Shown one piece after another: positions 1 to 8,091 of a stretch of 36,137 nucleotides of DNA. A program made the translations under genes and the position numbers. How positions within the stretch are numbered: the first letter of the stretch is position 1; every line of letters starts with the position of its first letter. Origin of the DNA: Paenibacillus lautus NBRC 15380 (GTDB taxonomy: Bacteria > Bacillota > Bacilli > Paenibacillales > Paenibacillaceae); NCBI RefSeq assembly GCF_004000945.1, contig NZ_BIMF01000035.1, positions 1-36,137 on the forward strand, read 5' to 3'. The notes beneath the pieces were generated by a model that ran no database searches, was not told the DNA's origin, and worked only from the letters and a program-made list of their open reading frames with translations.

Positions 1-2256
1 AACCGCGCCGCGCTTACCGCCGCGGCCCTTACCCCCGCGGGCTGCGCCATCGCGGGCACCAAATCCGCGGCCACCGTTGCCGCCGCGGTCGCCATCGCCG
101 CGCCCTTGACGGCGCGGCTTCATATCCACCATCTCAAAATCGATGGTGTGATCATCCATGTTCACCTTCGCCACGCGAACCTTCACATCATCACCGATGC
201 GGTATACCTTCGAGGTCCGCTCCCCGATCAGCGCCATATGGCCCTCATCGAAATGATAATAATCGTCGGTCATCGCGCTGAGGCGAATCAAGCCTTCAAC
301 CGTGTTCTCAAGCTCGATAAACATACCGAAGCTGGTCACGCTGCTGATAATGCCTTCGAACTCTTCGCCGACCTTATCCAGCATAAATTCGGCTTTCTTG
401 AGCGCTTCCGTATCCCGCTCCGCATCCACAGCCACACGCTCGCGCTCGGAAGATTGCTGAGCGATGTCAGCCATCCGGCCGGCCAGATGCTCATGGCGCT
501 TCTCATTAAGCGCGCCGCCGCTCTCCAGCACTTCCCGGATAACCCGGTGAATAACCAGATCGGGATAACGCCGAATCGGAGACGTAAAGTGAGAATAATA
601 TTCCGCCGCAAGACCGAAGTGGCCCGTGCTCTCTGCATCATATTTCGCCTGCTTCATCGAACGGAGCATCATTGTGCTGAGCACCGTTTGCTCCTTCGTG
701 CCTTGAATGGCTTCCAGCAGGTTTTGCAGCGCACGCGGATGGATCGAGTTGCCCCGTCCCTTCACCTGATGCCCAAAATTGGCCGCGAACGCCATAAAGT
801 TCTGCAGCTTCTCCTGATCCGGGTCCTCATGAATCCGGTAGATGAACGGTACTTTCAGCCAGTGGAAATGCTCAGCCACGGTTTCGTTGGCCGCCAGCAT
901 GAATTCTTCAATGATCTGCTCCGCGATCGAGCGTTCTCTTTTGACGATATCCACGGCTTTGCCGTTCTCGTCCACAATGACCTTGGATTCCACAAAATCA
1001 AAATCCACCGCCCCACGGCGCATCCGGCGGTTCCGCAGCTTCAGCGCCAGCTCGCGCATCAAGCGGAAATCCTCAACGAGGTCACTATAGCGCTCGATCA
1101 GCTCCGGATCCTCATCCACCAGGATTTTTCTCACATTGTTATACGTCATCCGTTCTTTCGTACGGATAACGCTCGTAAAGATATCGTGCTTTACGACCTT
1201 CATCTGATCGTTGAATTCCATCTCACAGGACATCGTCAGACGATCCACCTGCGGATTCAAACTACAAATCCCGTTGGACAGACGATGCGGCAGCATCGGG
1301 ATTACCCGATCCACCAAATACACGCTGCAGCCGCGATTGTAAGCTTCCTTATCCAGCTCGGAGCGCTCTCGGACGTAATAGCTGACATCGGCAATATGGA
1401 CGCCCAGACGGTAGTTCCCGTTCGGCAGACGCTCCACGTTCACCGCATCATCGAGATCCTTGGCATCTTCGCCGTCAATCGTCACGATGTTCAAACCGCG
1501 CAAATCCCGGCGTCCCTGCTGCACAATCTCATCTTCCGTAATGGAATCCGGCGCTGCATCCGCTTCAGCCAGCACTTCCTCCGGAAAACCTTCGGGCAGC
1601 TGATGCTTGCGGATAATGGACAAAATGTCGACACCCGGATCATCCTTGTGACCCAGAATCTCCACCACTTCGCCCTCTGCCGCAGCTCTTCCTTCCGGAT
1701 AGCTCACCAGCTTCACCACGACCTTCACGCCATCAACGGCTCCGTTCATCGCATGCTTCGGAATAAAAATATCCCGGTTAATCCGCTTGTCATCCGGCAG
1801 CACGAAGCCGTAGGCTTCATGGTTCTGGAATACACCCACGACTTGGGTGACGGCGCGCGTCACGATACGGACCACTTCGCCTTCCATTTTGCCGCCGTCG
1901 CTGCTTTTGGAACTGATCCGGATAAGCACGATATCTCCATTCATCGCACTCTTCAAGTCATTGGCATGAATGTACACATCCGGGTGCTCGCGATCATCGG
2001 GAATCAGAAAAGCAAAACCCTTTGCATGTGCCTGCAGACGTCCGCGCAGCAAATTCATCCGTTCCGGCACGCCATATCGCTCGGTGCTGGTCAGAATGAT
2101 TTTTCCGGATTGTTCAAGCTCATTCAGCAGCTTCAAGAATTCCCTGAATTCATGGGCATCCTTAATGGCAAAATGCTGCTCCAATTCCTGGTACGTCATC
2201 GGTTTGTATGCAGTTTCCCGCATAAAATTCAGTAATATTTCTTCAGTTATCATCAT
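1..2256 (-). CDS. rnr: Ribonuclease R, 3' end of gene cut by window edge
   Basis: Processive 3'-5' exoribonuclease of the RNB family that degrades structured RNA in the cytoplasm. 752 codons are visible and the frame is still open at position 1. Seen in order: an N-terminal winged-helix region (about residues 5-60), cold-shock-like OB folds (about 70-200), the RNB catalytic domain beginning near residue 260 with the acidic motif DGEDAKDLDDAV, an S1 domain (about 627-708), then a basic Gly/Arg-rich tail from about 710 with RGG-like steps. The start is ATGATG at 2256/2253 behind GAGGTG; either ATG is possible. secG lies just upstream on the same strand, as in many Firmicutes, though a terminator separates them. 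Family assignment is very sure; the C-terminus lies outside the window. Confidence 0.95.
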   Translation of the reverse strand, partial: MMITEEILLNFMRETAYKPMTYQELEQHFAIKDAHEFREFLKLLNELEQSGKIILTSTERYGVPERMNLLRGRLQAHAKGFAFLIPDDREHPDVYIHANDLKSAMNGDIVLIRISSKSSDGGKMEGEVVRIVTRAVTQVVGVFQNHEAYGFVLPDDKRINRDIFIPKHAMNGAVDGVKVVVKLVSYPEGRAAAEGEVVEILGHKDDPGVDILSIIRKHQLPEGFPEEVLAEADAAPDSITEDEIVQQGRRDLRGLNIVTIDGEDAKDLDDAVNVERLPNGNYRLGVHIADVSYYVRERSELDKEAYNRGCSVYLVDRVIPMLPHRLSNGICSLNPQVDRLTMSCEMEFNDQMKVVKHDIFTSVIRTKERMTYNNVRKILVDEDPELIERYSDLVEDFRLMRELALKLRNRRMRRGAVDFDFVESKVIVDENGKAVDIVKRERSIAEQIIEEFMLAANETVAEHFHWLKVPFIYRIHEDPDQEKLQNFMAFAANFGHQVKGRGNSIHPRALQNLLEAIQGTKEQTVLSTMMLRSMKQAKYDAESTGHFGLAAEYYSHFTSPIRRYPDLVIHRVIREVLESGGALNEKRHEHLAGRMADIAQQSSERERVAVDAERDTEALKKAEFMLDKVGEEFEGIISSVTSFGMFIELENTVEGLIRLSAMTDDYYHFDEGHMALIGERTSKVYRIGDDVKVRVAKVNMDDHTIDFEMVDMKPRRQGRGDGDRGGNGGRGFGARDGAARGGKGRGGKRGAV

Positions 2257-2401
2257 TATCACCTCGGGGAACCTGCAATTTCATCGTTCCGCTATCCATT
2301 CTTTACCTTCATATACTCATACCCTAGTATACACGAATTTAATCTCCGGTATCCTTCCGAACACCGTCTTAACCTATGTATTCCAAAATTCAGGCAAATA
2401 A

Positions 2402-2436
2402 AAAACCCCCGCTCTTCCAAGAGTGAAAAAGCGAGG
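2402..2436 (-). terminator. Rho-independent terminator after secG
   Basis: On the minus strand an 8-bp stem (CCCTCGCT with AGCGGGGG, one G-U pair) encloses a small inner hairpin (CTCT/AGAG) and is followed by six T. It starts 14 nt after the secG stop codon, so secG appears to be mainly monocistronic and rnr probably has its own promoter in 2257-2400. No clear -35/-10 pair was found there. Confidence 0.85.
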
Positions 2437-2449
2437 GTAACGTTCATTG

Positions 2450-2680
2450 TTATTTCAACATAGCAACAACGATGGCCAAAATCATAAATCCTGCTGCAAG
2501 ACCTACCGTTGTACGCTGCAGTACGAGATCCATACCGCGAGCCTTCGTTTTACCAAAAAGATGTTCCGCACCGCCGGAGATGGCACCGGCAAGACCTGCG
2601 CTTTTCCCTTTTTGGAGAAGAACGACAGTAATCAACCCGATGGAGAAAATAACAAGCAACACTTCAAAAAATACAACCAT
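2450..2680 (-). CDS. secG: Preprotein translocase subunit SecG
   Basis: Small accessory membrane subunit of the SecYEG channel. The 76-residue product has two hydrophobic segments (about residues 2-20 and 53-74) flanking a glycine-rich loop containing LLQKGKSAGLAGAISGG, the hallmark of SecG, and its length is normal. The start is the ATG at 2680, eight bases after AGGAGG. An in-frame GTG at 2689 overlaps the ribosome site and is rejected. A good sigma-A promoter lies upstream at 2764-2792 and a terminator follows at once. secG next to rnr is a common Firmicute arrangement. Confidence 0.96.
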   Translation of the reverse strand: MVVFFEVLLVIFSIGLITVVLLQKGKSAGLAGAISGGAEHLFGKTKARGMDLVLQRTTVGLAAGFMILAIVVAMLK

Positions 2681-2763
2681 GACTTCCACCTCCTACGTAT
2701 GTAAACATCTGAATTTATGATCTGAAGAGACATTCTAGATTCTACATGAAAAACAGCATTTTT

Positions 2764-2792
2764 ATTGTACCACAGCTTTATCGACCTGACAA
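2764..2792 (-). promoter_or_regulatory. Sigma-A promoter of secG
   Basis: On the minus strand, TTGTCA (2787-2792), a 17-base spacer, and TACAAT (2764-2769). This leaves a leader of about 75 nt before the secG ATG. Both boxes match the consensus 5 of 6. Confidence 0.75.
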
Positions 2793-2887
2793 GGAGTAAG
2801 GGTGAATCACTCCAACCAGAATCATGTCATCCTGTTTCTCGGTTATAAGTCACAGCAACTAAATCAATCAGTGTCCATTCCGGATCG

Positions 2888-3406
2888 TTAGAACAATTTT
2901 TCGTCTGACAAAACCTTACCGGCCTGATCCTTAGCTCGAATTGAAAGGCTTAGTGGAGGATCTTCCCAGATATAATACCATAGAGCAAAATCGCTTTCTC
3001 TTACTAAATTACCTTTTTGCCCATTTACCTCTATTGTTGTTATTTGACGGTTAGTAATCGTCCCGTAAACAACGCTAAATTGTTTGGACTCAGCAACTTC
3101 ATATGTAAAACCTTTATTTGAAGTAATCGGTATACCTCCTACTATGTGCGCTTTCATTTTTCTATTGTTCTCTAATACACCTAATCCAAGTCCAGGGTAA
3201 GTGTTATATACTGTATTTGTATAAAAGGCATACATAGTATTGTTTTTTATGTCATAATGAACCAATTCTTTAAACGTATCATCTTGAATAGTAAGCTGGT
3301 CAACAATCTTTGTTTCAATAGATTTGCTGTCGTAAATAATGAATTGAAGAAAGATACCGAACACGAATAATAAGGCTAATAATGAGATTATTAATTTTAT
3401 TTTCAA
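2888..3406 (-). CDS. Hypothetical membrane-anchored protein, AT-rich
   Basis: I do not recognise this 172-residue protein. It begins with a short basic stretch and a hydrophobic segment (about residues 5-24) without an obvious cleavage site or lipobox, so it is probably a signal anchor with the remaining 145 or so residues outside the membrane. The outer part is rich in beta-prone, polar residues and ends with acidic and lysine-rich segments. The start is a TTG at 3406, six bases after AAAGGTGA; no better start exists. The gene is clearly AT-richer than the fad genes and rnr beside it, which suggests recent acquisition or low expression. No promoter or terminator of its own was convincing. 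Confidence 0.75.
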   Translation of the reverse strand: MKIKLIISLLALLFVFGIFLQFIIYDSKSIETKIVDQLTIQDDTFKELVHYDIKNNTMYAFYTNTVYNTYPGLGLGVLENNRKMKAHIVGGIPITSNKGFTYEVAESKQFSVVYGTITNRQITTIEVNGQKGNLVRESDFALWYYIWEDPPLSLSIRAKDQAGKVLSDEKLF

Positions 3407-3456
3407 AATGATTCACCTTTTTCTTCTGTTTTCCCTTTAGAGTAGCTGCAGCTCAC

Positions 3457-3496
3457 CAAAAAAATAAATGGCCTGCCCCTCCAGAGTTGGCAGACC
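3457..3496 (-). terminator. Terminator at the end of the fad cluster
   Basis: On the minus strand GGTCTGCC pairs with GGCAGGCC (8 bp, one G-U) around an 11-base loop, followed by ATTTATTTTTTT. It lies 28 nt past the thioesterase stop and closes the fad gene cluster. Confidence 0.85.
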
Positions 3497-3523
3497 ACCT
3501 GTTTCATAGCAGCCAAGGCTGCT

Positions 3524-3973
3524 TTATTTCACTCGGAAGGACCCTGTGCTGATCGCCACAAGCTCGCCCTTCTCGTTCGTAATCCTGCATTCCGTTGTGA
3601 CCGATCGGTGCGTCTGATGCACGATGCTTGCCGTTACGGTGAGGACACCCGCCCTGGCCGGCATGACAAAATGCACGTTCAGATTGCTCGTCACCGTTGA
3701 TTCGCCGGGGCGCTCCAGCATGACGGCAATGCCCATGGCGTTATCCATCAATGAGGAGAGTACGCCGCCATGCACGATGCCCATCATATTCATATGATGA
3801 GGCTGGGCATCCAGCGTCACAACAACGGCCTCCGAGCTGGCGGACGCAAGCTTGCAGCCGAGATATCCCCAGAAGGTGGGCTCCGCCGCTTGGGTCATGG
3901 CCTCAATGTACGCCTCCCGGTCGAATTCCTGCTGTCCGGCCTTCATATCGGGATTGGCATTGGTATGATTCAT
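3524..3973 (-). CDS. PaaI-type hotdog acyl-CoA thioesterase
   Basis: 149-residue single hotdog-fold protein, predicted to hydrolyse an acyl- or aryl-CoA to free acid plus CoA in the cytoplasm. The key segment is GIVHGGVLSSLMDNAMG (about residues 65-81), the HGG...D pattern of the PaaI/4HBT thioesterase family, followed by the usual strand NLNVHFVMPARAG. The start at 3973 follows AAAGGAGG with seven bases between. It is the last gene of the fad cluster, 97 nt after fadD, which points to a role in relieving or tuning CoA-ester pools during fatty-acid breakdown. The exact substrate cannot be read from sequence. Confidence 0.88.
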   Translation of the reverse strand: MNHTNANPDMKAGQQEFDREAYIEAMTQAAEPTFWGYLGCKLASASSEAVVVTLDAQPHHMNMMGIVHGGVLSSLMDNAMGIAVMLERPGESTVTSNLNVHFVMPARAGVLTVTASIVHQTHRSVTTECRITNEKGELVAISTGSFRVK

Positions 3974-4070
3974 CAGGCCGCCTCCTTTTTTCTTATGACG
4001 TCGTTAGTACTGTATCCATTCCAGCGTAATTACATGAATCGTTTATCATGCCTACTCCGTATTCTGCGCT

Positions 4071-5747
4071 TCAGCCCGTTCTGCCTTCCTCTTCCTCCTC
4101 CAGCAGCTTGCGGCGCAGCACCTTGCCTACCATCGTCTTCGGCAGCGAGTCGCGGAACACGTACTCACGCGGCACCTTATAGGCTGCCAACTGACTGCGG
4201 CAAAACTTCTCAAGGCCCGAAGGGTCTGGAGACGCGCCATCCTTCAGCACAATATAAGCTCTCACGGTCTCGCCGCGATAATCGTCCTTCGTTCCGACCA
4301 CGACGGCTTCCTTCACGGAAGGATGCTCATACAGCACTTCCTCGATCTCCCGAGGATAAATATTGAAACCGCTTGCAATGATCATGTCTTTCTTGCGGTC
4401 GATGATCGTAAAATACCCCTCTTCGTCCATCGTGGCCATATCGCCCGTGAACAGCCAGCCGTTGCGCAGCGTATCGAACGTCTCCTCCGGCCGGTTCCAG
4501 TACCCCATCATCACCTGAGGACCTTTCACAATCAGCTCACCAGGCTCGCCGACCGGCATTTCTTCGCCCGTATCGGGATCGACCACCTTGGCATCCGTAT
4601 CCGGGACAGGTAAGCCGATGGTACCGATTTTGCGCCTTCCCCAGATCGGATTCACATGGGTAACCGGGGAAGCTTCGGTCAGGCCGTAGCCTTCGATCAG
4701 CCGCCCTTTGGTCAGCTCCTCGAACTTATCCTGCACCTCGACCGGAAGCCCGGCAGAGCCGCTGACGCAAGCATTGATCGACGACAGATCATATTCCTTG
4801 ATCCGCGGGTGATTAATAAGTGCAATATACATGGTCGGGGCGCCCGGGAAAAGCGTTGGCTTCATTTTTTTGATCAGGTTCAGAATCATTGTCACTTCGA
4901 ATTTCGGTACCAATATCAGCATGCCGGCACGGTAGATTGCCTGGTTCAGCAGCACGGTCAACCCGAATACGTGAAAACAGGGCAGAACCGCCAAATACCG
5001 CTCCCTCCCATCCTCTACCTGAAAGCACCAGTTGGCGGATTGCACGGTATTGGCGATCAGATTCATATGCGTCAGCATGACGCCTTTCGGAACACCGGTC
5101 GTGCCGCCGGTATACTGGAGCAGTGCCAAGTCCGTCTCCGCCTTCACGGATTCGCAGATCGGGTCATTCGGGGCGCTCGCAAGCAGCTTTTTGAAGGCAT
5201 GGACCCGGCTTCCATAGTTGACGACCGGAAGGGGACCCTCCTTCTTGGCTTTGATCGGGTAGAGAAGGTTCTTGGGGAACGGCAGGTAATCCGCCACGGA
5301 CGTGACAATCATATGCTCCAGGTCCGTTTCCTCGATGACTTTTTCAATGCGGGACACAAACATATCCATCGTGATGATGATCTTGGCACCGGAATCCTTC
5401 ATCTGATGCGCAATTTCCCGCTCCATATAGAGCGGGTTGGTCATGACGGCCACGGCTCCGGCCAGCAGCACGCCATAATACGACATCACCACCTGCGGGC
5501 AGTTGGGCAGCATAATCGCTACCCGGTCGCCCTTCTTAATCCCTTTGCTGCGGAGCGCGTTTGCCATACGATAGGACGACTCCAACAGACTCCTATAGTT
5601 GATCGTCTTGCCCATGAAATACATGGCCGGCCGATTCGGAAATTTCTGTGCCGACGTCACGAGAAATGATGCCAAATTCTGTTTCGGATAATCAAAAGCG
5701 GGGGCTACTTCGGGTGGATAAAACGGCAGCCAAGGCTTTGTATCCAT
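4071..5747 (-). CDS. fadD: Long-chain fatty acid-CoA ligase
   Basis: 558-residue ANL-superfamily adenylate-forming enzyme (FadD, called LcfA in Bacillus). It activates free fatty acids to acyl-CoA with ATP and CoA, the entry step of beta-oxidation. Visible motifs: the phosphate-binding loop LLQYTGGTTGVPKG (about 210-223), YGLTEASPV (about 358), GWLFTGDMA (about 435), DRKKDMI, and the C-terminal catalytic lysine in PKTMVGKVLRRK. Full family length. The ATG at 5747 has AGGAAAGGG upstream. It sits between fadE and the thioesterase in the same direction, with gaps of about 100 nt, consistent with one operon or internal promoters. Confidence 0.95.
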   Translation of the reverse strand: MDTKPWLPFYPPEVAPAFDYPKQNLASFLVTSAQKFPNRPAMYFMGKTINYRSLLESSYRMANALRSKGIKKGDRVAIMLPNCPQVVMSYYGVLLAGAVAVMTNPLYMEREIAHQMKDSGAKIIITMDMFVSRIEKVIEETDLEHMIVTSVADYLPFPKNLLYPIKAKKEGPLPVVNYGSRVHAFKKLLASAPNDPICESVKAETDLALLQYTGGTTGVPKGVMLTHMNLIANTVQSANWCFQVEDGRERYLAVLPCFHVFGLTVLLNQAIYRAGMLILVPKFEVTMILNLIKKMKPTLFPGAPTMYIALINHPRIKEYDLSSINACVSGSAGLPVEVQDKFEELTKGRLIEGYGLTEASPVTHVNPIWGRRKIGTIGLPVPDTDAKVVDPDTGEEMPVGEPGELIVKGPQVMMGYWNRPEETFDTLRNGWLFTGDMATMDEEGYFTIIDRKKDMIIASGFNIYPREIEEVLYEHPSVKEAVVVGTKDDYRGETVRAYIVLKDGASPDPSGLEKFCRSQLAAYKVPREYVFRDSLPKTMVGKVLRRKLLEEEEEGRTG

Positions 5748-5848
5748 ACAAAACCAACCCTTTCCTAAGGAATGCTCCTTCTTTCCTACTCCAAGAAAAA
5801 TCTCTCTCTTTTCAGGCTACACACGCATCTTATTGGCGTTGACGCGTG

Positions 5849-7639
5849 TTACACCGTGTACCGCTCGTTCTTGACCACGCGGGCTGCGATGCTGCGCTTG
5901 AGGGCCACCGTATCGACCGGCGTGCAACGTGTCAGTTTCTTGAGCACCGACAGCTGCATGCGCAGCATATCCCCGGTTTCCACCGAGGCCAGCGTCTCTT
6001 TCGCGAGTGCTTCAATGCGCTGGAACGCCTCGCATGCAAACACCTGCGTCATCTCGATCATGCTGGCTGCTTTTTCCTCGGAGGTGCGTTCGATTTGCTT
6101 GCGGGTACGCAGCAGCGCACTCTCGAGGGCATAAATATCAATCATCATATCCGCCAGATTGGACAAGGCCTCCTGCTCTTTCTCCAGCTTCGTGCCGAAC
6201 TTCTGTACCGCCAAACCGCCTGCGAGGAGGAAAATCTTCTTGCTCATGTCCAGGAAGTGCGCTTCCTGCTCCAGTGTACCTTCGAAGGTTTGACCAGGTA
6301 CCAGCTGCAGCAGCTCACCCTGGAGACCTTGCGCTTTTTGCAGGAGCGCGATCTCGCCCTTCATCGCCTTCTTCACAAGCGTGCCCGGAATTAGGAGCCG
6401 GTTGATCTCGTTCGTGCCTTCAAATATGCGGTTGATGCGGGAGTCCCGATAGATGCGTTCTACTTTATACTCTTGGATATACCCATAGCCCCCGTGAATC
6501 TGCACCGCTTCGTCTGCCACATTATCGAGTCCTTCTGAACAAAACACCTTGTTGATCGAGCATTCGATGGCATAGTCGGAGATCGCGGCGGCAGAATGAA
6601 TGCCTGCATCCTCGCTGTTGTAATCGATGTCCTGCATCGCTTCATCCAGCAGTCCTGCCGTACGGTACACCATGCTCTCCATCACGAAGGTGGTGATGTT
6701 CATCTCGGCCAGCTTCTTGCGCATAAGCGGGAACTGCGAGATGGGCGTATCGAACTGTTTACGGGTGTTAGCATATTTCGCGCTCAGCTCGATCGATTCC
6801 TTCGCTGCCCCGACCGTGCCGGCTGCCAATTTATACCTGCCGATGTTCAGGATGTTGAAGGCGATCCGGTGGCCTTTGCCAATCTCGCCGAGCAGGTTCT
6901 CCTTCGGCACCTTCACGTCTTCGAAGAAGAGCGGACGCGTCGACGAGCCCTTGATGCCCATCTTCTTCTCCTCCGGTCCGAGCGTGAAGCCCTCCATCTC
7001 CTTCTCGACAATGAACGCGGTGAAATGCTCCCCGTCAATCTTGGCGTAGACGATAAAGATATCCGCAAATCCAGCGTTAGTTATATATAGCTTCGATCCG
7101 TTCAAAATATAATAGTCTCCATCATCCGACAAGCGTGCCGTTGTTTTGGCACCCAGCGCATCCGAGCCGGAGGTCGGCTCCGTCAAGCAATAAGCCGCTA
7201 TTTTGGCGCCGGTCGAGAGATCCGGCAGGTACTTCTGTTTCTGCTCGGTCGTACCGAAGAACACGATCGGCAGCGTTCCGATCCCGACATGAGCCCCGAA
7301 GGAAAGCGCAAAGGACGAACCCTTCGCCAACGCTTCGTTAATAATCGTGGAGCTGACCTTATCCAGGCCGATCCCGCCGAACGGCTCCGGCACATCGGCC
7401 CCAAGCAGGCCCAGCTCGCCTGCTTTGCGAAGCAGGTCTACTGTCATCTCGTAATTCAGCTTCTCCAGCTCTTCATCATGCGGCACGACTTCGCCGTCGA
7501 TAAAATCGCGCACCGTCTCGCCGATCATACGATGCTCTTCCGTGAAATCCTCCGGTGTCAGGATGCGCTGCATATCGGGATTATCGATGACAAAGCTGCC
7601 GCCTTTGATTTTCGGTTCTTTGGTTTGGTTATCGCTCAT
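5849..7639 (-). CDS. fadE: Acyl-CoA dehydrogenase, long FadE/YusJ type
   Basis: 596-residue FAD-dependent acyl-CoA dehydrogenase, catalysing the first oxidation of acyl-CoA to trans-2-enoyl-CoA and passing electrons to the electron-transfer flavoprotein. Diagnostic segments are AAYCLTEPTSGSDALG (about 150-165) and IYRDSRINRIFEGTNEINR (about 395-413). The extra C-terminal region of about 180 residues is the extension seen in the 594-residue Bacillus FadE (YusJ) and in very-long-chain enzymes. The start at 7639 follows AAAGGGG. The gene lies downstream of a 452-nt gap carrying a structured repeat, so it may have extra regulation. Its electron partners EtfB and EtfA are encoded divergently at 15237-17249. 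Confidence 0.95.
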   Translation of the reverse strand: MSDNQTKEPKIKGGSFVIDNPDMQRILTPEDFTEEHRMIGETVRDFIDGEVVPHDEELEKLNYEMTVDLLRKAGELGLLGADVPEPFGGIGLDKVSSTIINEALAKGSSFALSFGAHVGIGTLPIVFFGTTEQKQKYLPDLSTGAKIAAYCLTEPTSGSDALGAKTTARLSDDGDYYILNGSKLYITNAGFADIFIVYAKIDGEHFTAFIVEKEMEGFTLGPEEKKMGIKGSSTRPLFFEDVKVPKENLLGEIGKGHRIAFNILNIGRYKLAAGTVGAAKESIELSAKYANTRKQFDTPISQFPLMRKKLAEMNITTFVMESMVYRTAGLLDEAMQDIDYNSEDAGIHSAAAISDYAIECSINKVFCSEGLDNVADEAVQIHGGYGYIQEYKVERIYRDSRINRIFEGTNEINRLLIPGTLVKKAMKGEIALLQKAQGLQGELLQLVPGQTFEGTLEQEAHFLDMSKKIFLLAGGLAVQKFGTKLEKEQEALSNLADMMIDIYALESALLRTRKQIERTSEEKAASMIEMTQVFACEAFQRIEALAKETLASVETGDMLRMQLSVLKKLTRCTPVDTVALKRSIAARVVKNERYTV

Positions 7640-7731
7640 GATTGGTTTCCCCTTTCGGAATGTGGAATAAGGTGGAGTGCAATGGTAGCTAGATGGAAGC
7701 TAAAAGCGTAAATTGTCCGCTCCGCGTGCGG

Positions 7732-7850
7732 ATTGTACTTCCGATCGCTGTTGAGTTTGGATTTCCGATAATGGATCTATCAATAGTAGAAATCCAAACT
7801 CAAAGGCGAACACTTCGTTTCTCCAGTACAATTCCGCTCTCTCCGCTGGG
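7732..7850. repeat. Structured dispersed repeat, copy A
   Basis: A 119-nt unit closely matching 32527-32646. Outer arms ATTGTACT (7732-7739) and AGTACAAT (7825-7832) are perfect inverted repeats. An inner stem GAGTTTGGATTT (7753-7764) pairs perfectly with 7790-7801. A small hairpin GCGAA-cac-TTCGT follows at 7806-7818. The unit ends in a conserved pyrimidine-rich stretch and GCTGGG. It has no open frame conserved with copy B. Both copies lie in the same orientation within minus-strand operons. Confidence 0.8.
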
Positions 7851-7891
7851 CTAGACACTCAGGTCCTGACCCCTGCCTCCGGCTATCTTTG

Positions 7892-7979
7892 CACTCCCCT
7901 GTGGTTGGAGTGAGTTGTGCCGTGTCCGGTCCGTGTACGGAGCGGACACGACCGGTGAACTTGGCGGGCCACAACTCCT
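7892..7979. other. Strongly foldable GC-rich block in fadA-fadE gap
   Basis: Nested inverted repeats. CACTCC/GGAGTG forms a local hairpin (7892-7912). GAGTTGTG (7911-7918) pairs with CACAACTC (7971-7978) and encloses a long hairpin at 7921-7950, whose arms pair over 8 bp, one G-G mismatch and 5 bp around a 2-base loop. No poly-T follows on either strand. It could be an mRNA-processing or stability structure in the fad transcript, or the remains of another repeat. The function is unknown. Confidence 0.55.
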
Positions 7980-8091
7980 TGGGACTTGCTCCGCCTCTCC
8001 CCCAGTCAAGAAGAAGGCCACTTCCCTACGCCTGCCATCTAACAAGATTTGTTTCTATAACGAACGAGTTACGACTCCTATGGAAGAGGAT

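Larger units (their letters stand above)
7640..8091. other. 452-nt non-coding gap between fadA and fadE
   Basis: No credible gene. The gap holds repeat copy A (7732-7850) and, on the fadA side, a separate strongly foldable block (about 7892-7979). Short open frames crossing it have no ribosome site and no recognisable product. No T-run follows the hairpins, so they do not look like a rho-independent terminator for fadA. Confidence 0.7.

Noticed and set aside
106..2235. A 709-codon open frame on the plus strand
   Set aside because: It is the antisense shadow of rnr, whose product is unmistakable on the minus strand. The shadow protein is His/Arg/Ile-rich and matches nothing.
4031..4050. A FadR-box-like sequence between fadD and the thioesterase gene
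   Set aside because: Only about 11 of 16 defined positions fit and the second arm is broken, so it was not called.
7892..7979. GC hairpins as a terminator of fadA
   Set aside because: No T-run follows on the transcribed strand, and fadE downstream clearly belongs to the same functional set.
7780..8045. Two short minus-strand open frames in the fadA-fadE gap
   Set aside because: They read through the structured repeat and the hairpin block, have no ribosome site, and their sequence is not conserved between the two repeat copies.
7640..8091. A CRISPR array or riboswitch in the repeat-bearing gap
   Set aside because: No regularly spaced repeats, and none of the conserved riboswitch or T-box cores that I know could be found.
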